Positions 35,695 to 44,714 of a DNA stretch of 64,000 nucleotides are shown piece after piece. The notes beneath the pieces were generated by a model. That model ran no database searches. It saw nothing but the letters and a program-made list of their open reading frames with translations, and was not told the DNA's origin. Numbering within the stretch: position 1 is the stretch's first letter; every line of letters starts with the position of its first letter. The position numbers and the translations under genes are program-made. The stretch covers positions 124,001 to 188,000 of the forward strand of contig NZ_QFFK01000009.1 of the NCBI RefSeq assembly GCF_003149455.1, given 5' to 3'. Source of the stretch: Chitinophaga deserti (GTDB lineage Bacteria; Bacteroidota; Bacteroidia; Chitinophagales; Chitinophagaceae).

Positions 35695-35997
35695 TTGTTT
35701 TTTGTTATTATTTAAACACAGAATATAAAATCTCTTGTTCCGTGCCCAATCCTGTCAACCAAGATTGTGCCACGTGCCCGCAGTGCGGTAAACCTGCCTT
35801 TTTTGCAGGGCGGGCGGGCCGGAAGACCGACAGAATATCACTCCTGCGGTCCGTAATCGGACGTTTGGCCCTGGCTAAAGGGGTAGGCTTCAACGGTTTG
35901 TGAAAAAATGCCACTACCGGCGAAGCGCGAAGATAGTGCGTTTTCGTGAATTTTACGCCCGTGGCAGTCATATGTGAAAGTATCGGAATGGGTACCC
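35695..35997. other. Intergenic region between the GntR gene and tig
   Basis: 303 bases containing the presumed tig promoter and several short hairpins (CCTGC/GCAGG around a T-run near 35795-35815, GTCCG/CGGAC near 35848-35865). Short ORFs on both strands have no protein-like character. No other gene is seen. Confidence 0.6.
35719..35749 (-). promoter_or_regulatory. Candidate tig-clpP promoter
   Basis: On the minus strand a TTG (35747-35749) is followed after 19 bases by TATATTCTG (35719-35727), an imperfect match to the Bacteroidota -33/-7 pair, 25 bases from the tig ATG. Confidence 0.35.
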
Positions 35998-37026
35998 TCA
36001 GAGCGAGGCCCGCGGCGTAACACGGAAGGGCACCTCCACCTGCGTCAGCACCCCGTCAAGGATCATCCCGGCCGCCAGCTCTCCCATCAGCTGGAAGTCT
36101 GTCGATATAGTAGTAAGCCCGTTCAGAATAAAGGGTTTCAATGGTGTTTCGTTATATGAAATGATCCCCGTGTCTTTCCCCGGCATCAACCCCTGCGCCC
36201 TCGTTTTACCGATCAGCTCCACCAGGTCGCTTTCCCGCAGGTTAATATACACTTCCCCCTGCCGCACTTCTTCCGCCTCCACATCATGCACCACCCGGGA
36301 AGGGAAGGCGTAGTCCTGACAAAACTGCTGGAAGCCGTCGAGGATCTCATCCGGGTAATAGGTGTTCTCCGGGAAAATCAGGGTCAGCGCCTGGTATTGC
36401 TCCAGCCGCTCCCGCAACACCTCCAGCGCTTCGTAAATGTTCTCCCGGAAGTTTTCATATACCGCCCCGTATGGCCCGGTCACCCCTTTAAGCTTCTTAT
36501 CGAGCAGCAGCAGTTTATCGCGCGGGATGTCGTTCAACAGCTCATCTACCTGTACGCGCTCCCGGAAGTGCGGCAGCACTACCACGTGGGTATACTCCGA
36601 CAAATTTCGCTGCAGCAGTTTTTTGAACAAACCGAAATCGCTGTTGTAGATATAGAAATCGATGCTGGCGGCATCGCCCAGTTTACCGGCGAAGGCGTCA
36701 TAAATGATCTTTTTATGTTCGCTCAGCTTGTTGAAAAGAAGCAGGATTTTAAACTGCTGGCGCAGCCCCGTTTGCTGCACGAAGTATCCTTTCCCCGGCA
36801 CGGAGCCCAGTATTCCACGCGCCTTCAGCAGCTTCAGCGATTTCTCAGCGGTATCACGCGAAATGTCGAGCTTATAGGAAAGCTCGTTGATGGAAGGGAG
36901 AATGTCGTTCTGCCGGATTTTTCCTTCGCCGATTGCCTGCAGCAAAGCATCAGCCAGCTGCTGGTATTTTGGCGTAGCGGAAAAGTCGTCGATGGCAATA
37001 TGCCGGAGGATGTCTGGTGTTTTCAT
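35998..37026 (-). CDS. GntR-family regulator with sugar-binding-type sensor domain
   Basis: Probable repressor of the adjacent rhamnose operon, 342 residues from the ATG at 37026. The longer in-frame start at 37131 would run through the promoter region and adds a Cys-rich stretch unlike the family. The N-terminal winged helix-turn-helix is about 15-80 (ILPSINELSYKLDISRDTAEKSLK). The C-terminal 260 residues resemble a periplasmic-binding-protein/LacI-like ligand domain (GIISYNETPLKPF). It is divergent from rhaT with 109 bases between the starts, which hold an inverted repeat. A ligand of rhamnose or rhamnulose type is inference from context. Confidence 0.88.
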   Translation of the reverse strand: MKTPDILRHIAIDDFSATPKYQQLADALLQAIGEGKIRQNDILPSINELSYKLDISRDTAEKSLKLLKARGILGSVPGKGYFVQQTGLRQQFKILLLFNKLSEHKKIIYDAFAGKLGDAASIDFYIYNSDFGLFKKLLQRNLSEYTHVVVLPHFRERVQVDELLNDIPRDKLLLLDKKLKGVTGPYGAVYENFRENIYEALEVLRERLEQYQALTLIFPENTYYPDEILDGFQQFCQDYAFPSRVVHDVEAEEVRQGEVYINLRESDLVELIGKTRAQGLMPGKDTGIISYNETPLKPFILNGLTTISTDFQLMGELAAGMILDGVLTQVEVPFRVTPRASL

Positions 37027-37104
37027 AACGTCTCCCAAAGTAGTGAATAAATTGAAAAAACACAGGCAGGATGGGGCATGACAGTGATTCGGAGGGGTTT
37101 GCAT

Positions 37105-37127
37105 ATTTTGTGAAGCACTTACAAAAT
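37105..37127. promoter_or_regulatory. Probable operator of the rhamnose regulator
   Basis: Inverted repeat ATTTTGT-N9-ACAAAAT with perfect 7-bp arms (37105-37111, 37121-37127), ending 8 bases before the rhaT ATG. The left arm coincides with the most -7-like sequence (TATTTTG), so a bound repressor would block rhaT transcription. Assignment to the divergent GntR protein is inference. Confidence 0.6.
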
Positions 37128-37135
37128 CCACGTTT

Positions 37136-38191
37136 ATGAACGCTATCCTGGGATTGTTCTTCCATTTACTGGGCGGGTTCGCCTCCGGCAGTTTTTATCT
37201 GCCTTATAAAAAAGTCAAAGGCTGGAACTGGGAAAGTTACTGGATCACCGGCGGCATGTTTTCCTGGCTGATCGTTCCTTTCATTGCAGCATGGATCACC
37301 GTACCCGGTTTCATGGACATCATCCGGAACACGGATAGCACCACGCTTTTCTGGACTTACTTCCTCGGGGTGCTTTGGGGCATCGGAGGGTTAACATTCG
37401 GACTGTCTATGCGCTATCTCGGTATGAGCCTCGGTATGGCAGTAGCACTGGGTTTCTGTTCCGCATTCGGCGCACTGATACCTCCCATCTACCGCAGCAT
37501 CATGGCAGAAGGCGGAACAGACTTTGGTACGATGGTAAGCACCCATGGCGGATTGTTTGTACTGATTGGTGTTGCGGTTTGCCTCCTTGGTATCATGATC
37601 AGCGGGAAAGCAGGCATGCGGAAAGAAAAGGAACTGACGGATGATCAGAAACAGGAGAACATCCGCGAATTCGATCTCAAGAAAGGATTAACGGTAGCCA
37701 GTATTTCAGGGATACTCAGCGCATGTATGAGCTTCGCTATTTCCGCCGGTGGATCAATGGGGGAGGCTGCAGTAGCCAATGGCGCCAATCCGCTTTTCGC
37801 CAACAACGTAACATTTGTGGTGATCATGCTCGGCGGACTCACAACGAATTTCATCTGGTGTATGATACTGAATGCACGCAACCGTTCTTTCAAAGATTAT
37901 ACGAATAAGGAAACGCCCCTGGCTGCGAATTTCTTCTTTTCCGCGCTGGCCGGTACTACCTGGTTCATGCAGTTTTTCTTTTATGGCATGGGCGAAAGCA
38001 AGCTGGGCAACGGCGCCGGCTCCTGGATTCTGCACATGGCCTTTATCATTCTCATTTCCACGTTGTGGGGTTTTGCGCTGAAGGAATGGAAAGGCGTATC
38101 CCCTAAAACCTACCGGACGGTGCTGGCGGGCATCGCCACCATTATTTTGTCTGTCATGCTGGTAGGATACGGCAGTTCACTTGAAAATTAA
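37136..38191 (+). CDS. rhaT: L-rhamnose-proton symporter RhaT
   Basis: Inner-membrane sugar permease of 351 residues with about ten helices. The N-terminus MNAILGLFFHLLGGFASGSFYLPYKKVKGW and the segment LGVLWGIGGLTFGLSMRYLGMSLG are characteristic of the RhaT family of the drug/metabolite transporter group. It is the first gene of the rhamnose operon, 7 bases before rhaEW. The operator-like repeat lies directly upstream. Confidence 0.94.
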   Translation: MNAILGLFFHLLGGFASGSFYLPYKKVKGWNWESYWITGGMFSWLIVPFIAAWITVPGFMDIIRNTDSTTLFWTYFLGVLWGIGGLTFGLSMRYLGMSLGMAVALGFCSAFGALIPPIYRSIMAEGGTDFGTMVSTHGGLFVLIGVAVCLLGIMISGKAGMRKEKELTDDQKQENIREFDLKKGLTVASISGILSACMSFAISAGGSMGEAAVANGANPLFANNVTFVVIMLGGLTTNFIWCMILNARNRSFKDYTNKETPLAANFFFSALAGTTWFMQFFFYGMGESKLGNGAGSWILHMAFIILISTLWGFALKEWKGVSPKTYRTVLAGIATIILSVMLVGYGSSLEN

Positions 38192-38198
38192 TTGATCG

Positions 38199-40289
38199 AT
38201 GACGAAGCAATTTAAACATGTAAGTTATTTATGGGATGAGGCCAAAGCTGCCGCGATGGCGGGCGATGAAGTGGCCCTGCTGATTTACCGTTCCAACCTC
38301 CTGGGGGCCGATCTCAGGCTCACCAACTACGGAGGAGGTAATACCAGCTGCAAGGCTACAGCTCCCGATCCGCTCACCGGCAAGCCCGTGGAGGTAATGT
38401 GGGTAAAAGGCTCCGGCGGCGATCTTGGCACCCTTCAGCGCAGCGGGCTCGCAGCGTTGTATGTAGACCGGCTCCGTGCCCTGAAAAATATCTACACCGG
38501 TATGCAGATGGAAGATGAAATGGTAGCGTTGTTCGATCATTGCATTTACGATCTCAAATCAAAAGCCCCTTCCATTGATACCCCCCTGCACGGGTTTCTG
38601 CCTTTCAAACATATCGACCACCTGCACCCCGATGCAGCCATAGCCATTGCTGCGGCGAAAGACGGGGAGCAGATCACCAAAGAACTTTTTGGCGGGAAGA
38701 TAGGATGGGTACCCTGGCAGCGCCCGGGCTTCGATCTCGGCCTGCAGCTCAAACAATGCCTCGATGAGAACCCCGGCATCCGCGGTATCATGCTGGGCTC
38801 GCACGGTCTTTTCACCTGGGGAGATACGGCATATGAAAGTTATATCAACACGCTCGAAGTAATAGAGCAATGTGCGGAATACCTGGAGAAGAACCTCGGT
38901 AAGGCACGCCCTGTATTTGGCGGCCCCCGCATGGAAGCACTCCCCAAAGCCGAAAGGCTCACCAAAGCGGCAGAGCTGGCGCCGGTGCTGAGAGGGCTCG
39001 CTTCTTCGCACCAGCGTATGATCGGCCATTTCACGGATGATGAGCGCGTATTGCAGTTCATCCATTCCAACGATCTGGAGCGCCTTGCACCACTGGGTAC
39101 TTCCTGCCCCGACCACTTCCTGCGTACCAAGATAAGCCCGCTGGTAGTGCATCCTGAAATGGCGGGCGACCGCCTCAAACTGGAAGCAGCATTCGAAGCA
39201 TACCGCAAAATGTATGCGGCATACTACGACAGCTGTAAGCATGCCAACAGTCCCGCTATGCGCGATCCTAATCCTGTTGTGATATTGTGCCCGGGAATTG
39301 GTATGTTCACCTTCGCAAAAGACAAGCAAACGGCACGCGTGGCAGCAGAGTTTTACATCAATGCCATTAACGTGATGCGCGGCGCGGAAGCGGTATCGTC
39401 TTACACCTCGCTGCCACACCAGGAAGCGTTTGATATTGAATACTGGCTGCTGGAAGAAGCGAAGCTGCAGCGGATGCCCAAGCCTAAAGCCCTCACCGGC
39501 CGCATTGCTCTGGTAACAGGCAGCGCAGGAGGTATCGGTAAAGCCATTGCCCGGAAGTTTGCGCAGGAAGGCGCAGTTGTGGTGCTCAGTGATAACAACC
39601 CCGACCGCCTCGCCGAAGCAAAAGCAGCATTCGACAAGGAGTTTGGAAAAGATACCTGTGCTTCCGCATTGCTCGATGTTAAAGACGGACAGAATGTAGC
39701 CGGCGCATATGGCACTGCGGCACTGGCATTCGGAGGTATCGACATTGTGGTGAACTGCGCCGGACTGTCGATTTCCAAACCACTTGAAGAGCATACGGAG
39801 AAAGACTGGGATCTGCTGTACGACGTTCTTGTAAAAGGCCAGTTCTTCGTAACGCAGGCAGGTGTGGAGGTAATGCGCAAGCAAAACCTCGGTGGCGATG
39901 TGCTGAACATCGTAAGCAAGAACGCACTGGTGTCAGGGCCCAACAACGCAGCATATGGTTCAGCGAAAGCCGCGCAGCTCCACCTGAGCCGCCTGAATGC
40001 AGCAGAACTTGGGAAAGACCGCATCCGTGTAAACGTCGTGAACCCGGATGCCGTAATTGCCGACAGCACCATCTGGGCGGGCCCATGGGCCGAAGGAAGA
40101 GCGAAAGCCTATGGCGTAACGGTAGAAGAGTTACCGGCTTATTATGCGAAACGCACCCTGCTCAACCAGGTGATCCTGCCGGAAGATATCGCGGATGCCT
40201 GCTTCGCTTTTGTGGGAGGATTATTACAGAAAGCCACGGGCAATGTACTGAATGTAGACGGCGGCGTAGCCATGGCATTTGTCAGATAA
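38199..40289 (+). CDS. rhaEW: Bifunctional rhamnulose-1-phosphate aldolase / lactaldehyde dehydrogenase
   Basis: A 696-residue fusion that cleaves L-rhamnulose 1-phosphate to dihydroxyacetone phosphate and L-lactaldehyde and oxidises the lactaldehyde. The N-terminal class II aldolase domain (about 1-420) has GGGNTSCK and the zinc-binding run HGFLPFKHIDHLHPD. The C-terminal short-chain dehydrogenase domain (about 430-696) has TGSAGGIG at 440-447 and the YxxxK pair Y586/K590. This matches the RhaEW type known from Bacillus, alphaproteobacteria and actinobacteria rather than E. coli RhaD. It lies between rhaT and rhaI with gaps of 7 and 12 bases. Confidence 0.92.
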   Translation: MTKQFKHVSYLWDEAKAAAMAGDEVALLIYRSNLLGADLRLTNYGGGNTSCKATAPDPLTGKPVEVMWVKGSGGDLGTLQRSGLAALYVDRLRALKNIYTGMQMEDEMVALFDHCIYDLKSKAPSIDTPLHGFLPFKHIDHLHPDAAIAIAAAKDGEQITKELFGGKIGWVPWQRPGFDLGLQLKQCLDENPGIRGIMLGSHGLFTWGDTAYESYINTLEVIEQCAEYLEKNLGKARPVFGGPRMEALPKAERLTKAAELAPVLRGLASSHQRMIGHFTDDERVLQFIHSNDLERLAPLGTSCPDHFLRTKISPLVVHPEMAGDRLKLEAAFEAYRKMYAAYYDSCKHANSPAMRDPNPVVILCPGIGMFTFAKDKQTARVAAEFYINAINVMRGAEAVSSYTSLPHQEAFDIEYWLLEEAKLQRMPKPKALTGRIALVTGSAGGIGKAIARKFAQEGAVVVLSDNNPDRLAEAKAAFDKEFGKDTCASALLDVKDGQNVAGAYGTAALAFGGIDIVVNCAGLSISKPLEEHTEKDWDLLYDVLVKGQFFVTQAGVEVMRKQNLGGDVLNIVSKNALVSGPNNAAYGSAKAAQLHLSRLNAAELGKDRIRVNVVNPDAVIADSTIWAGPWAEGRAKAYGVTVEELPAYYAKRTLLNQVILPEDIADACFAFVGGLLQKATGNVLNVDGGVAMAFVR

Positions 40290-40301
40290 AATTAGAACAC
40301 C

Positions 40302-41576
40302 ATGCAAATCGACCAGAACAAAATTGACGGATATAACAGTCAGTCGCTCCGCAAACACGAGCGGGCGCTAACATACCTGCAGGGCGAAATCCCTCATGCA
40401 GACGATATCATTCAGCAGCTGGGTGCTTTTCAGATCGCGATTCCCAGCTGGGCACTGGGTACCGGAGGCACCCGCTTCGGCCGCTTCCCTGCAGGCGGGG
40501 AACCCCGCAACCTCGAAGAAAAGATCGAAGACATAGGCCTGCTGCATCGCCTCAATCGCGCCAGCGGCGCCATCTCCCTCCATATCCCCTGGGATATCCC
40601 GGAAGATCCTGCACACATCCGTGCCCTTGCTGCCGCGCATGGCCTGAAGTTCGATGCGATGAACTCCAATACTTTCCAGGACCAGCCCGGGCAGGCACAC
40701 AGTTATAAATTCGGCTCGCTGCAAAACGTGAACCGCGATGTGCGTAAGCAGGCTATCGAGCATAACATCGAAGTAATCCGCCATGGTATTGCCCTTGGCT
40801 CGGAGTCACTCACAGTTTGGCTGTCTGATGGTTCCTGCTTCCCCGGTCAGCTCAGCTTCCGGAAAGCGTTTGAGAATACGCTGGAAGGACTGCAGGAGAT
40901 TTATGCAGCGCTGCCCGATAACTGGAAAATGTTCGTGGAATACAAAGCCTTCGAACCTAACTTCTATTCCACTACCGTGGGCGACTGGGGCCAATCCTAT
41001 CTCTATGCTTCTAAGCTCGGGAATAAGGCATATACACTGGTAGACCTTGGCCATCACCTCCCCAATGCCAACATCGAACAGATCGTTTCGTTGTTGCTGA
41101 TGGAAGGGAAGCTGGGCGGTTTCCATTTCAATGATTCGAAATACGGTGATGATGATCTTACCGTTGGCAGCATCAAGCCTTACCAGCTGTTCCTGATTTT
41201 CTGTGAACTGGTAGACGGGATGAATGCGCGTAATATGCAACACGCCACTGATCTCGGATGGATGATCGATGCTTCACATAATGTAAAAGATCCCCTCGAA
41301 GATTTACTGCAATCCGTGGAAGCGATCCAGATCGCTTATGCACAGGCTTTGCTGGTAGACCGTGCTAAGCTGACTGCCGCGCAGGAACGCAACGATGTAG
41401 TGGCCGCGCAGGAAATACTGCAGCAGGCATACCGAACAGATGTAAGGCCCCTGGTGGCAGAAGCGCGCCTCCGTTCAGGCGGTGTACTTGATCCGCTTGG
41501 AGTATATCGCGGCGAGCAGGTGCGTGCAGGACTCATCCGCGAAAGAGGGCTTGTTACCATCGCCACAGGTTTATAG
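40302..41576 (+). CDS. rhaI: L-rhamnose isomerase, RhaI type
   Basis: Converts L-rhamnose to L-rhamnulose. The 424-residue TIM-barrel protein matches the Pseudomonas stutzeri-type isomerase rather than E. coli RhaA. Metal-binding and active-site stretches include FHFNDSKYGDDDLTVGS, the Glu in FVEYKAFEP and the His in VDLGHHLPNANIEQ. It starts 12 bases after rhaEW and ends 3 bases before rhaK. RhaI and RhaEW commonly travel together, which supports both calls. Confidence 0.92.
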   Translation: MQIDQNKIDGYNSQSLRKHERALTYLQGEIPHADDIIQQLGAFQIAIPSWALGTGGTRFGRFPAGGEPRNLEEKIEDIGLLHRLNRASGAISLHIPWDIPEDPAHIRALAAAHGLKFDAMNSNTFQDQPGQAHSYKFGSLQNVNRDVRKQAIEHNIEVIRHGIALGSESLTVWLSDGSCFPGQLSFRKAFENTLEGLQEIYAALPDNWKMFVEYKAFEPNFYSTTVGDWGQSYLYASKLGNKAYTLVDLGHHLPNANIEQIVSLLLMEGKLGGFHFNDSKYGDDDLTVGSIKPYQLFLIFCELVDGMNARNMQHATDLGWMIDASHNVKDPLEDLLQSVEAIQIAYAQALLVDRAKLTAAQERNDVVAAQEILQQAYRTDVRPLVAEARLRSGGVLDPLGVYRGEQVRAGLIRERGLVTIATGL

Positions 41577-41579
41577 ATC

Positions 41580-42929
41580 ATGAATTCAATTCCCGTTATC
41601 GCCGTACTGGACATCGGCAAAACCAATAAGAAACTATTCCTCTTCGACGAAAGTTACCGGGTGGTGCATGAGAAGAATGTGCGCCTCCCGGAAACGGCAG
41701 ACGAAGACGGGGATGCCTGCGAGTGCATCCACAGCCTGCGCGATTTCGTACAGGCCTCGCTGGAAGAAGCAATGGCACTTCCAGGCGTAGATGTACGTGC
41801 TGTAAACATATCGGCCTATGGCGCCAGCCTTGTTTACATCGATGCGGATGGCCGTGCGCTCACGCCACTTTATAATTACCTGAAACCTTACCCGGAAGCA
41901 TTACGCGAAGGGCTTTATACGCAATACGGCGGAAAGGCGGGCTTCTCAAGGCAAACCGCTTCTCCTGCACTGGATAGTCTCAATTCAGGCCTGCAACTAT
42001 ACCGTTTACAGGCAGAGCGCCCCGCGCTTTTCAATCAGGTGAAGTATGCCCTGCATTTACCGCAATATGTAAGCTACCTGCTCACTGGTATGCCCTGTGC
42101 GGATATTACCAGCCTGGGCTGCCACACGGCATTGTGGGATTTCGAAAAGAAGGATTATCACGAGTGGGTGCATGGAGAACAGCTAACCCGTGTAATGGCG
42201 CCGCTGCGCGAAGCGGGGCAGGTGATGAAGGGAAAGGCGGGAGGAAAGGAAGTGCTCACAGGGCCCGGTCTTCATGATTCATCCGCGGCTCTGATCCCTT
42301 ACCTGATGCAGTTCCGCGAACCATTTGCACTTATTTCCACGGGCACCTGGTGCATCAGTCTCAATCCGTTCAATTCCACGCCGCTAACAGCGGAAGAGCT
42401 GGAGCAGGATTGCCTGTGTTACCTTTCGTACGATGCACGCCCCGTGAAAGCCTCGCGCCTCTTTTCCGGGTTTGTACATGAACGCGAAGTGGCAAGGATC
42501 GCGGAGTATTTCAACCGCCAGCCTGCCCATTACCAATCGGTAAGTTTCGTGCCGCAGTTAATGGACCGGATGGAAGCAGGCGGAGATTTCGCCACGCGCG
42601 ATATGGCCGGTTTCAGGAGCGATGTGGAAGCGTATCACCAGCTCATGTACGACCTTGTTACCGCACAATACCGCTCCACATCACTGGTGCTGAATGGCGC
42701 ACCGGTAAGTAAGATATTTGTGGATGGAGGCTTTGGGAAGAATGATGTATTCATGCAAATGCTGGCAGCACAATTCCCTGGTGTGGCAGTATATGCTGCA
42801 ACAGTTCCGCAAGCCACGGCACTGGGAGCCGCACTGGCACTGCATAGCGCCTGGCAGCAGGGGCCGCTGCCGGAAAAGCTGATCGAACTAACCTTTTATC
42901 CCGATCCCTGCACTGAAATTCTTGGATGA
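41580..42929 (+). CDS. rhaK: Rhamnulokinase (FGGY family)
   Basis: Phosphorylates L-rhamnulose at C1 using ATP. The 449-residue kinase has the N-terminal phosphate loop VLDIGKTNKKLFLFD (about 9-23), the FGGY substrate-domain motif GPGLHDSSAALIPYL (about 230-244) and the C-terminal ATP-binding VDGGFGKNDVFMQML. Specificity is set by context: it is the last gene of the rhamnose operon. Fuculokinase-like relatives are the main alternative. Confidence 0.9.
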   Translation: MNSIPVIAVLDIGKTNKKLFLFDESYRVVHEKNVRLPETADEDGDACECIHSLRDFVQASLEEAMALPGVDVRAVNISAYGASLVYIDADGRALTPLYNYLKPYPEALREGLYTQYGGKAGFSRQTASPALDSLNSGLQLYRLQAERPALFNQVKYALHLPQYVSYLLTGMPCADITSLGCHTALWDFEKKDYHEWVHGEQLTRVMAPLREAGQVMKGKAGGKEVLTGPGLHDSSAALIPYLMQFREPFALISTGTWCISLNPFNSTPLTAEELEQDCLCYLSYDARPVKASRLFSGFVHEREVARIAEYFNRQPAHYQSVSFVPQLMDRMEAGGDFATRDMAGFRSDVEAYHQLMYDLVTAQYRSTSLVLNGAPVSKIFVDGGFGKNDVFMQMLAAQFPGVAVYAATVPQATALGAALALHSAWQQGPLPEKLIELTFYPDPCTEILG

Positions 42930-43045
42930 TAGACTTCACGATGCACCTGATCGGCAGCGACTGTTTGTAATAATTGCTGATTAGATACGTGTTAAGTGAA
43001 TAGCATACAGAGTGCAAATATTTATTTGCTGCTCCATCTTATTAT

Positions 43046-44284
43046 TTAGTCGATTAGTGCAAGCAACCTGTCGCGTACCAGCAGGCAGGCGCCCGACATA
43101 CCCGCTTGTTCTCCCTTGCGGGATAACACCAGCCTGGTATCGTTATTCACCAATGTCAGGGAATATTTATTGATGGCGCTGCGGATGGGCAGCATGATGT
43201 AATCGCCCGTAGAAGCAAGCGCTCCGCCCAGGATCACCAGCTCCGGATTGAGGATATTAATGAGAATAGCGATGCCGCGGCCCAGCTTTTCACCGATCTG
43301 CGCTATAAGCTCGATGGCCAGTGTATCTTCCTGCTTCACGGCTTCGAGGATGTCTTCCAGCTGAATATCCCCCGGGTTAGGGAACCGTTTGGCCAGAATG
43401 CTGCTGGCACCTTCCCGGATGCGTTGAATGAATATGCGGGTAAGCGCCGCGCCGGAAGCTTCTGTTTCAAGGCAGCCCTTTTTGCCACAGTGACAAAGGA
43501 TTTCGTTTTCGAAAACCGGAATATGGCCGATATCACCGGCAAAGCCCGATTTACCGTAGTACAATTGTCCGTTCAGCAACATTCCCATCCCGATGCCATG
43601 CTCGAGGTTGATGAAGAAGGCATTTTTTTCATTGGTATAACTGCCGCTGCTGAACTCCCCATATGCCACGGCACGGGAATCGTTTTCAAGGAAAGTGGAA
43701 ATGCCCAGCCTTTGTTCGATCACTTTGCTGAGCGGGTCTTCCTGGAAATGAAAGAAGCTGTAGCTATAGCCTGATTTGAAGTTGATGCGGCCAGACAGGT
43801 TAACCCCGATGCCCAGTACCTTGCGTTTGCCTTTTCCTTTCCCGGAAGTTTCGATGAACTCACTGATGATGTCGCACAGGCGGTTGAGTGCTTCAGGGGT
43901 GTTTTTGAGATGGAAGGGCACCTTTTCCTGTGTGCGTACCAGGTTATTCCGGAAATCACCCAAACCGAGATTCACATAATACTGCTTGATATCGACCCCT
44001 ACGAAGAAGAAAGAATCCGGTTCAAGGCCATATACGTTTGGCCGGCGGCCGGCTGCTGCTTCAATTTTACCGTAGTCTTTGACCAGTCCGTCAGTAATCA
44101 GTTCGTTCACCAGCTCACCCACTTTAGGCACACTGGCGTTCAGCTCCCGGCTCAGGTCAGCGATAGTGGCGTTGCCGGTATTCACGAACCACGACAATAT
44201 CTGCTTCTTAAGCTGAAGATTCTTATACGCCACCCCCGTTATTTCCCCATTCCGGAGGTCTTCAAAAAATGTATGACCGGTCAT
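43046..44284 (-). CDS. ROK-family transcriptional regulator (NagC/Mlc-like)
   Basis: A 412-residue sugar-sensing repressor. The N-terminal winged helix-turn-helix lies at about 28-85 (NATIADLSRELNASVPKVGE) and the ROK domain follows. The zinc-binding motif CHCGKKGCLE (about 261-270) with the preceding GHIPVFEN is intact. The kinase ATP-binding loop is degenerate (VGVDIKQYYVNLG), as expected of a regulator rather than a sugar kinase. It is divergent from the N-acylglucosamine epimerase gene across 430 bases. It probably senses an amino sugar and controls the utilisation locus; that is inference. Confidence 0.9.
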   Translation of the reverse strand: MTGHTFFEDLRNGEITGVAYKNLQLKKQILSWFVNTGNATIADLSRELNASVPKVGELVNELITDGLVKDYGKIEAAAGRRPNVYGLEPDSFFFVGVDIKQYYVNLGLGDFRNNLVRTQEKVPFHLKNTPEALNRLCDIISEFIETSGKGKGKRKVLGIGVNLSGRINFKSGYSYSFFHFQEDPLSKVIEQRLGISTFLENDSRAVAYGEFSSGSYTNEKNAFFINLEHGIGMGMLLNGQLYYGKSGFAGDIGHIPVFENEILCHCGKKGCLETEASGAALTRIFIQRIREGASSILAKRFPNPGDIQLEDILEAVKQEDTLAIELIAQIGEKLGRGIAILINILNPELVILGGALASTGDYIMLPIRSAINKYSLTLVNNDTRLVLSRKGEQAGMSGACLLVRDRLLALID

Positions 44285-44333
44285 CCTCGAAAAATAGCAT
44301 AAATCACCTTCCGGTTATAATCTTACCTAATTA

Positions 44334-44386
44334 ATAAAATATTTAATTAACTACTTGCATGAATGTAAAATAATTCTTTATTTAGC
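44334..44386 (+). promoter_or_regulatory. Promoter-region blocks shared with susC
   Basis: Block one (44334-44362) begins ATAAAATAT and ends CTTGCATGA. Block two has TAAAATAATT (44366-44375), 5 bases, then TTTAGC (44381-44386). Both recur upstream of susC at 47160-47255. They probably hold promoter and operator sequences for this locus. Confidence 0.5.
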
Positions 44387-44551
44387 AGTCTAAGGATATG
44401 TTCTCCATTCGAAGCGGGATAGGAGAGCATTACAGCACCGCCCCGGCAGCCATGTTGGTCCGGAGGTGTTGGTTATTATATCATCACAAACCGCTTACAC
44501 ATGCTTGATAGTTCCACGTTTATTCCATAATCTTTTTCTTACGATCAATTT

Positions 44552-44578
44552 TCAGCAGGGTGGTGCACACCCTGCTGA
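44552..44578. repeat. Perfect 11-bp inverted repeat in the epimerase leader
   Basis: TCAGCAGGGTG (44552-44562), 5-base spacer GTGCA, CACCCTGCTGA (44568-44578). No T-run follows, so it is not a standard terminator. It could be an operator or a stable mRNA hairpin. Confidence 0.8.
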
Positions 44579-44714
44579 TATGGTATTGCCGTATGCAGCA
44601 ACGGGGCAATTGGTTCCTGTTTCCATTAATGCATCCATGTGCAACGACCGGTTTAGTAGTAAATGCAGCAACATCCGTTGGTGTTAACCCAATTTTAAAA
44701 AACTGACAGATTAT

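Larger units (their letters stand above)
44285..44714. other. Intergenic region between ROK regulator and epimerase
   Basis: 430 bases without a gene. It holds AT-rich promoter blocks shared with the susC upstream region (44334-44362 and 44366-44386) and a perfect 11-bp inverted repeat (44552-44578). The epimerase leader, if transcription starts near 44390, would be about 320 bases. Confidence 0.65.

Noticed and set aside
35760..35775. Sigma-54-like TGGCACAATCTTGG upstream of tig (minus strand)
   Set aside because: The -24 half is good but the -12 half is TTGG instead of TTGC and the spacing is one base short, so it cannot be supported.
35688..35903. 71-codon frame with CPQCGK, resembling a zinc ribbon
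   Set aside because: A single CxxC pair, overlap with the tig start region and a drifting composition. More likely non-coding.
38559..39884. 441-codon open frame on the minus strand
   Set aside because: Antisense to rhaEW; Cys/His-rich mirror composition with no motif.
43014..43029. Terminator between rhaK and the ROK gene (GCAAAT/ATTTGC)
   Set aside because: Only 6 AT-rich base pairs and no T-run; too weak to call.
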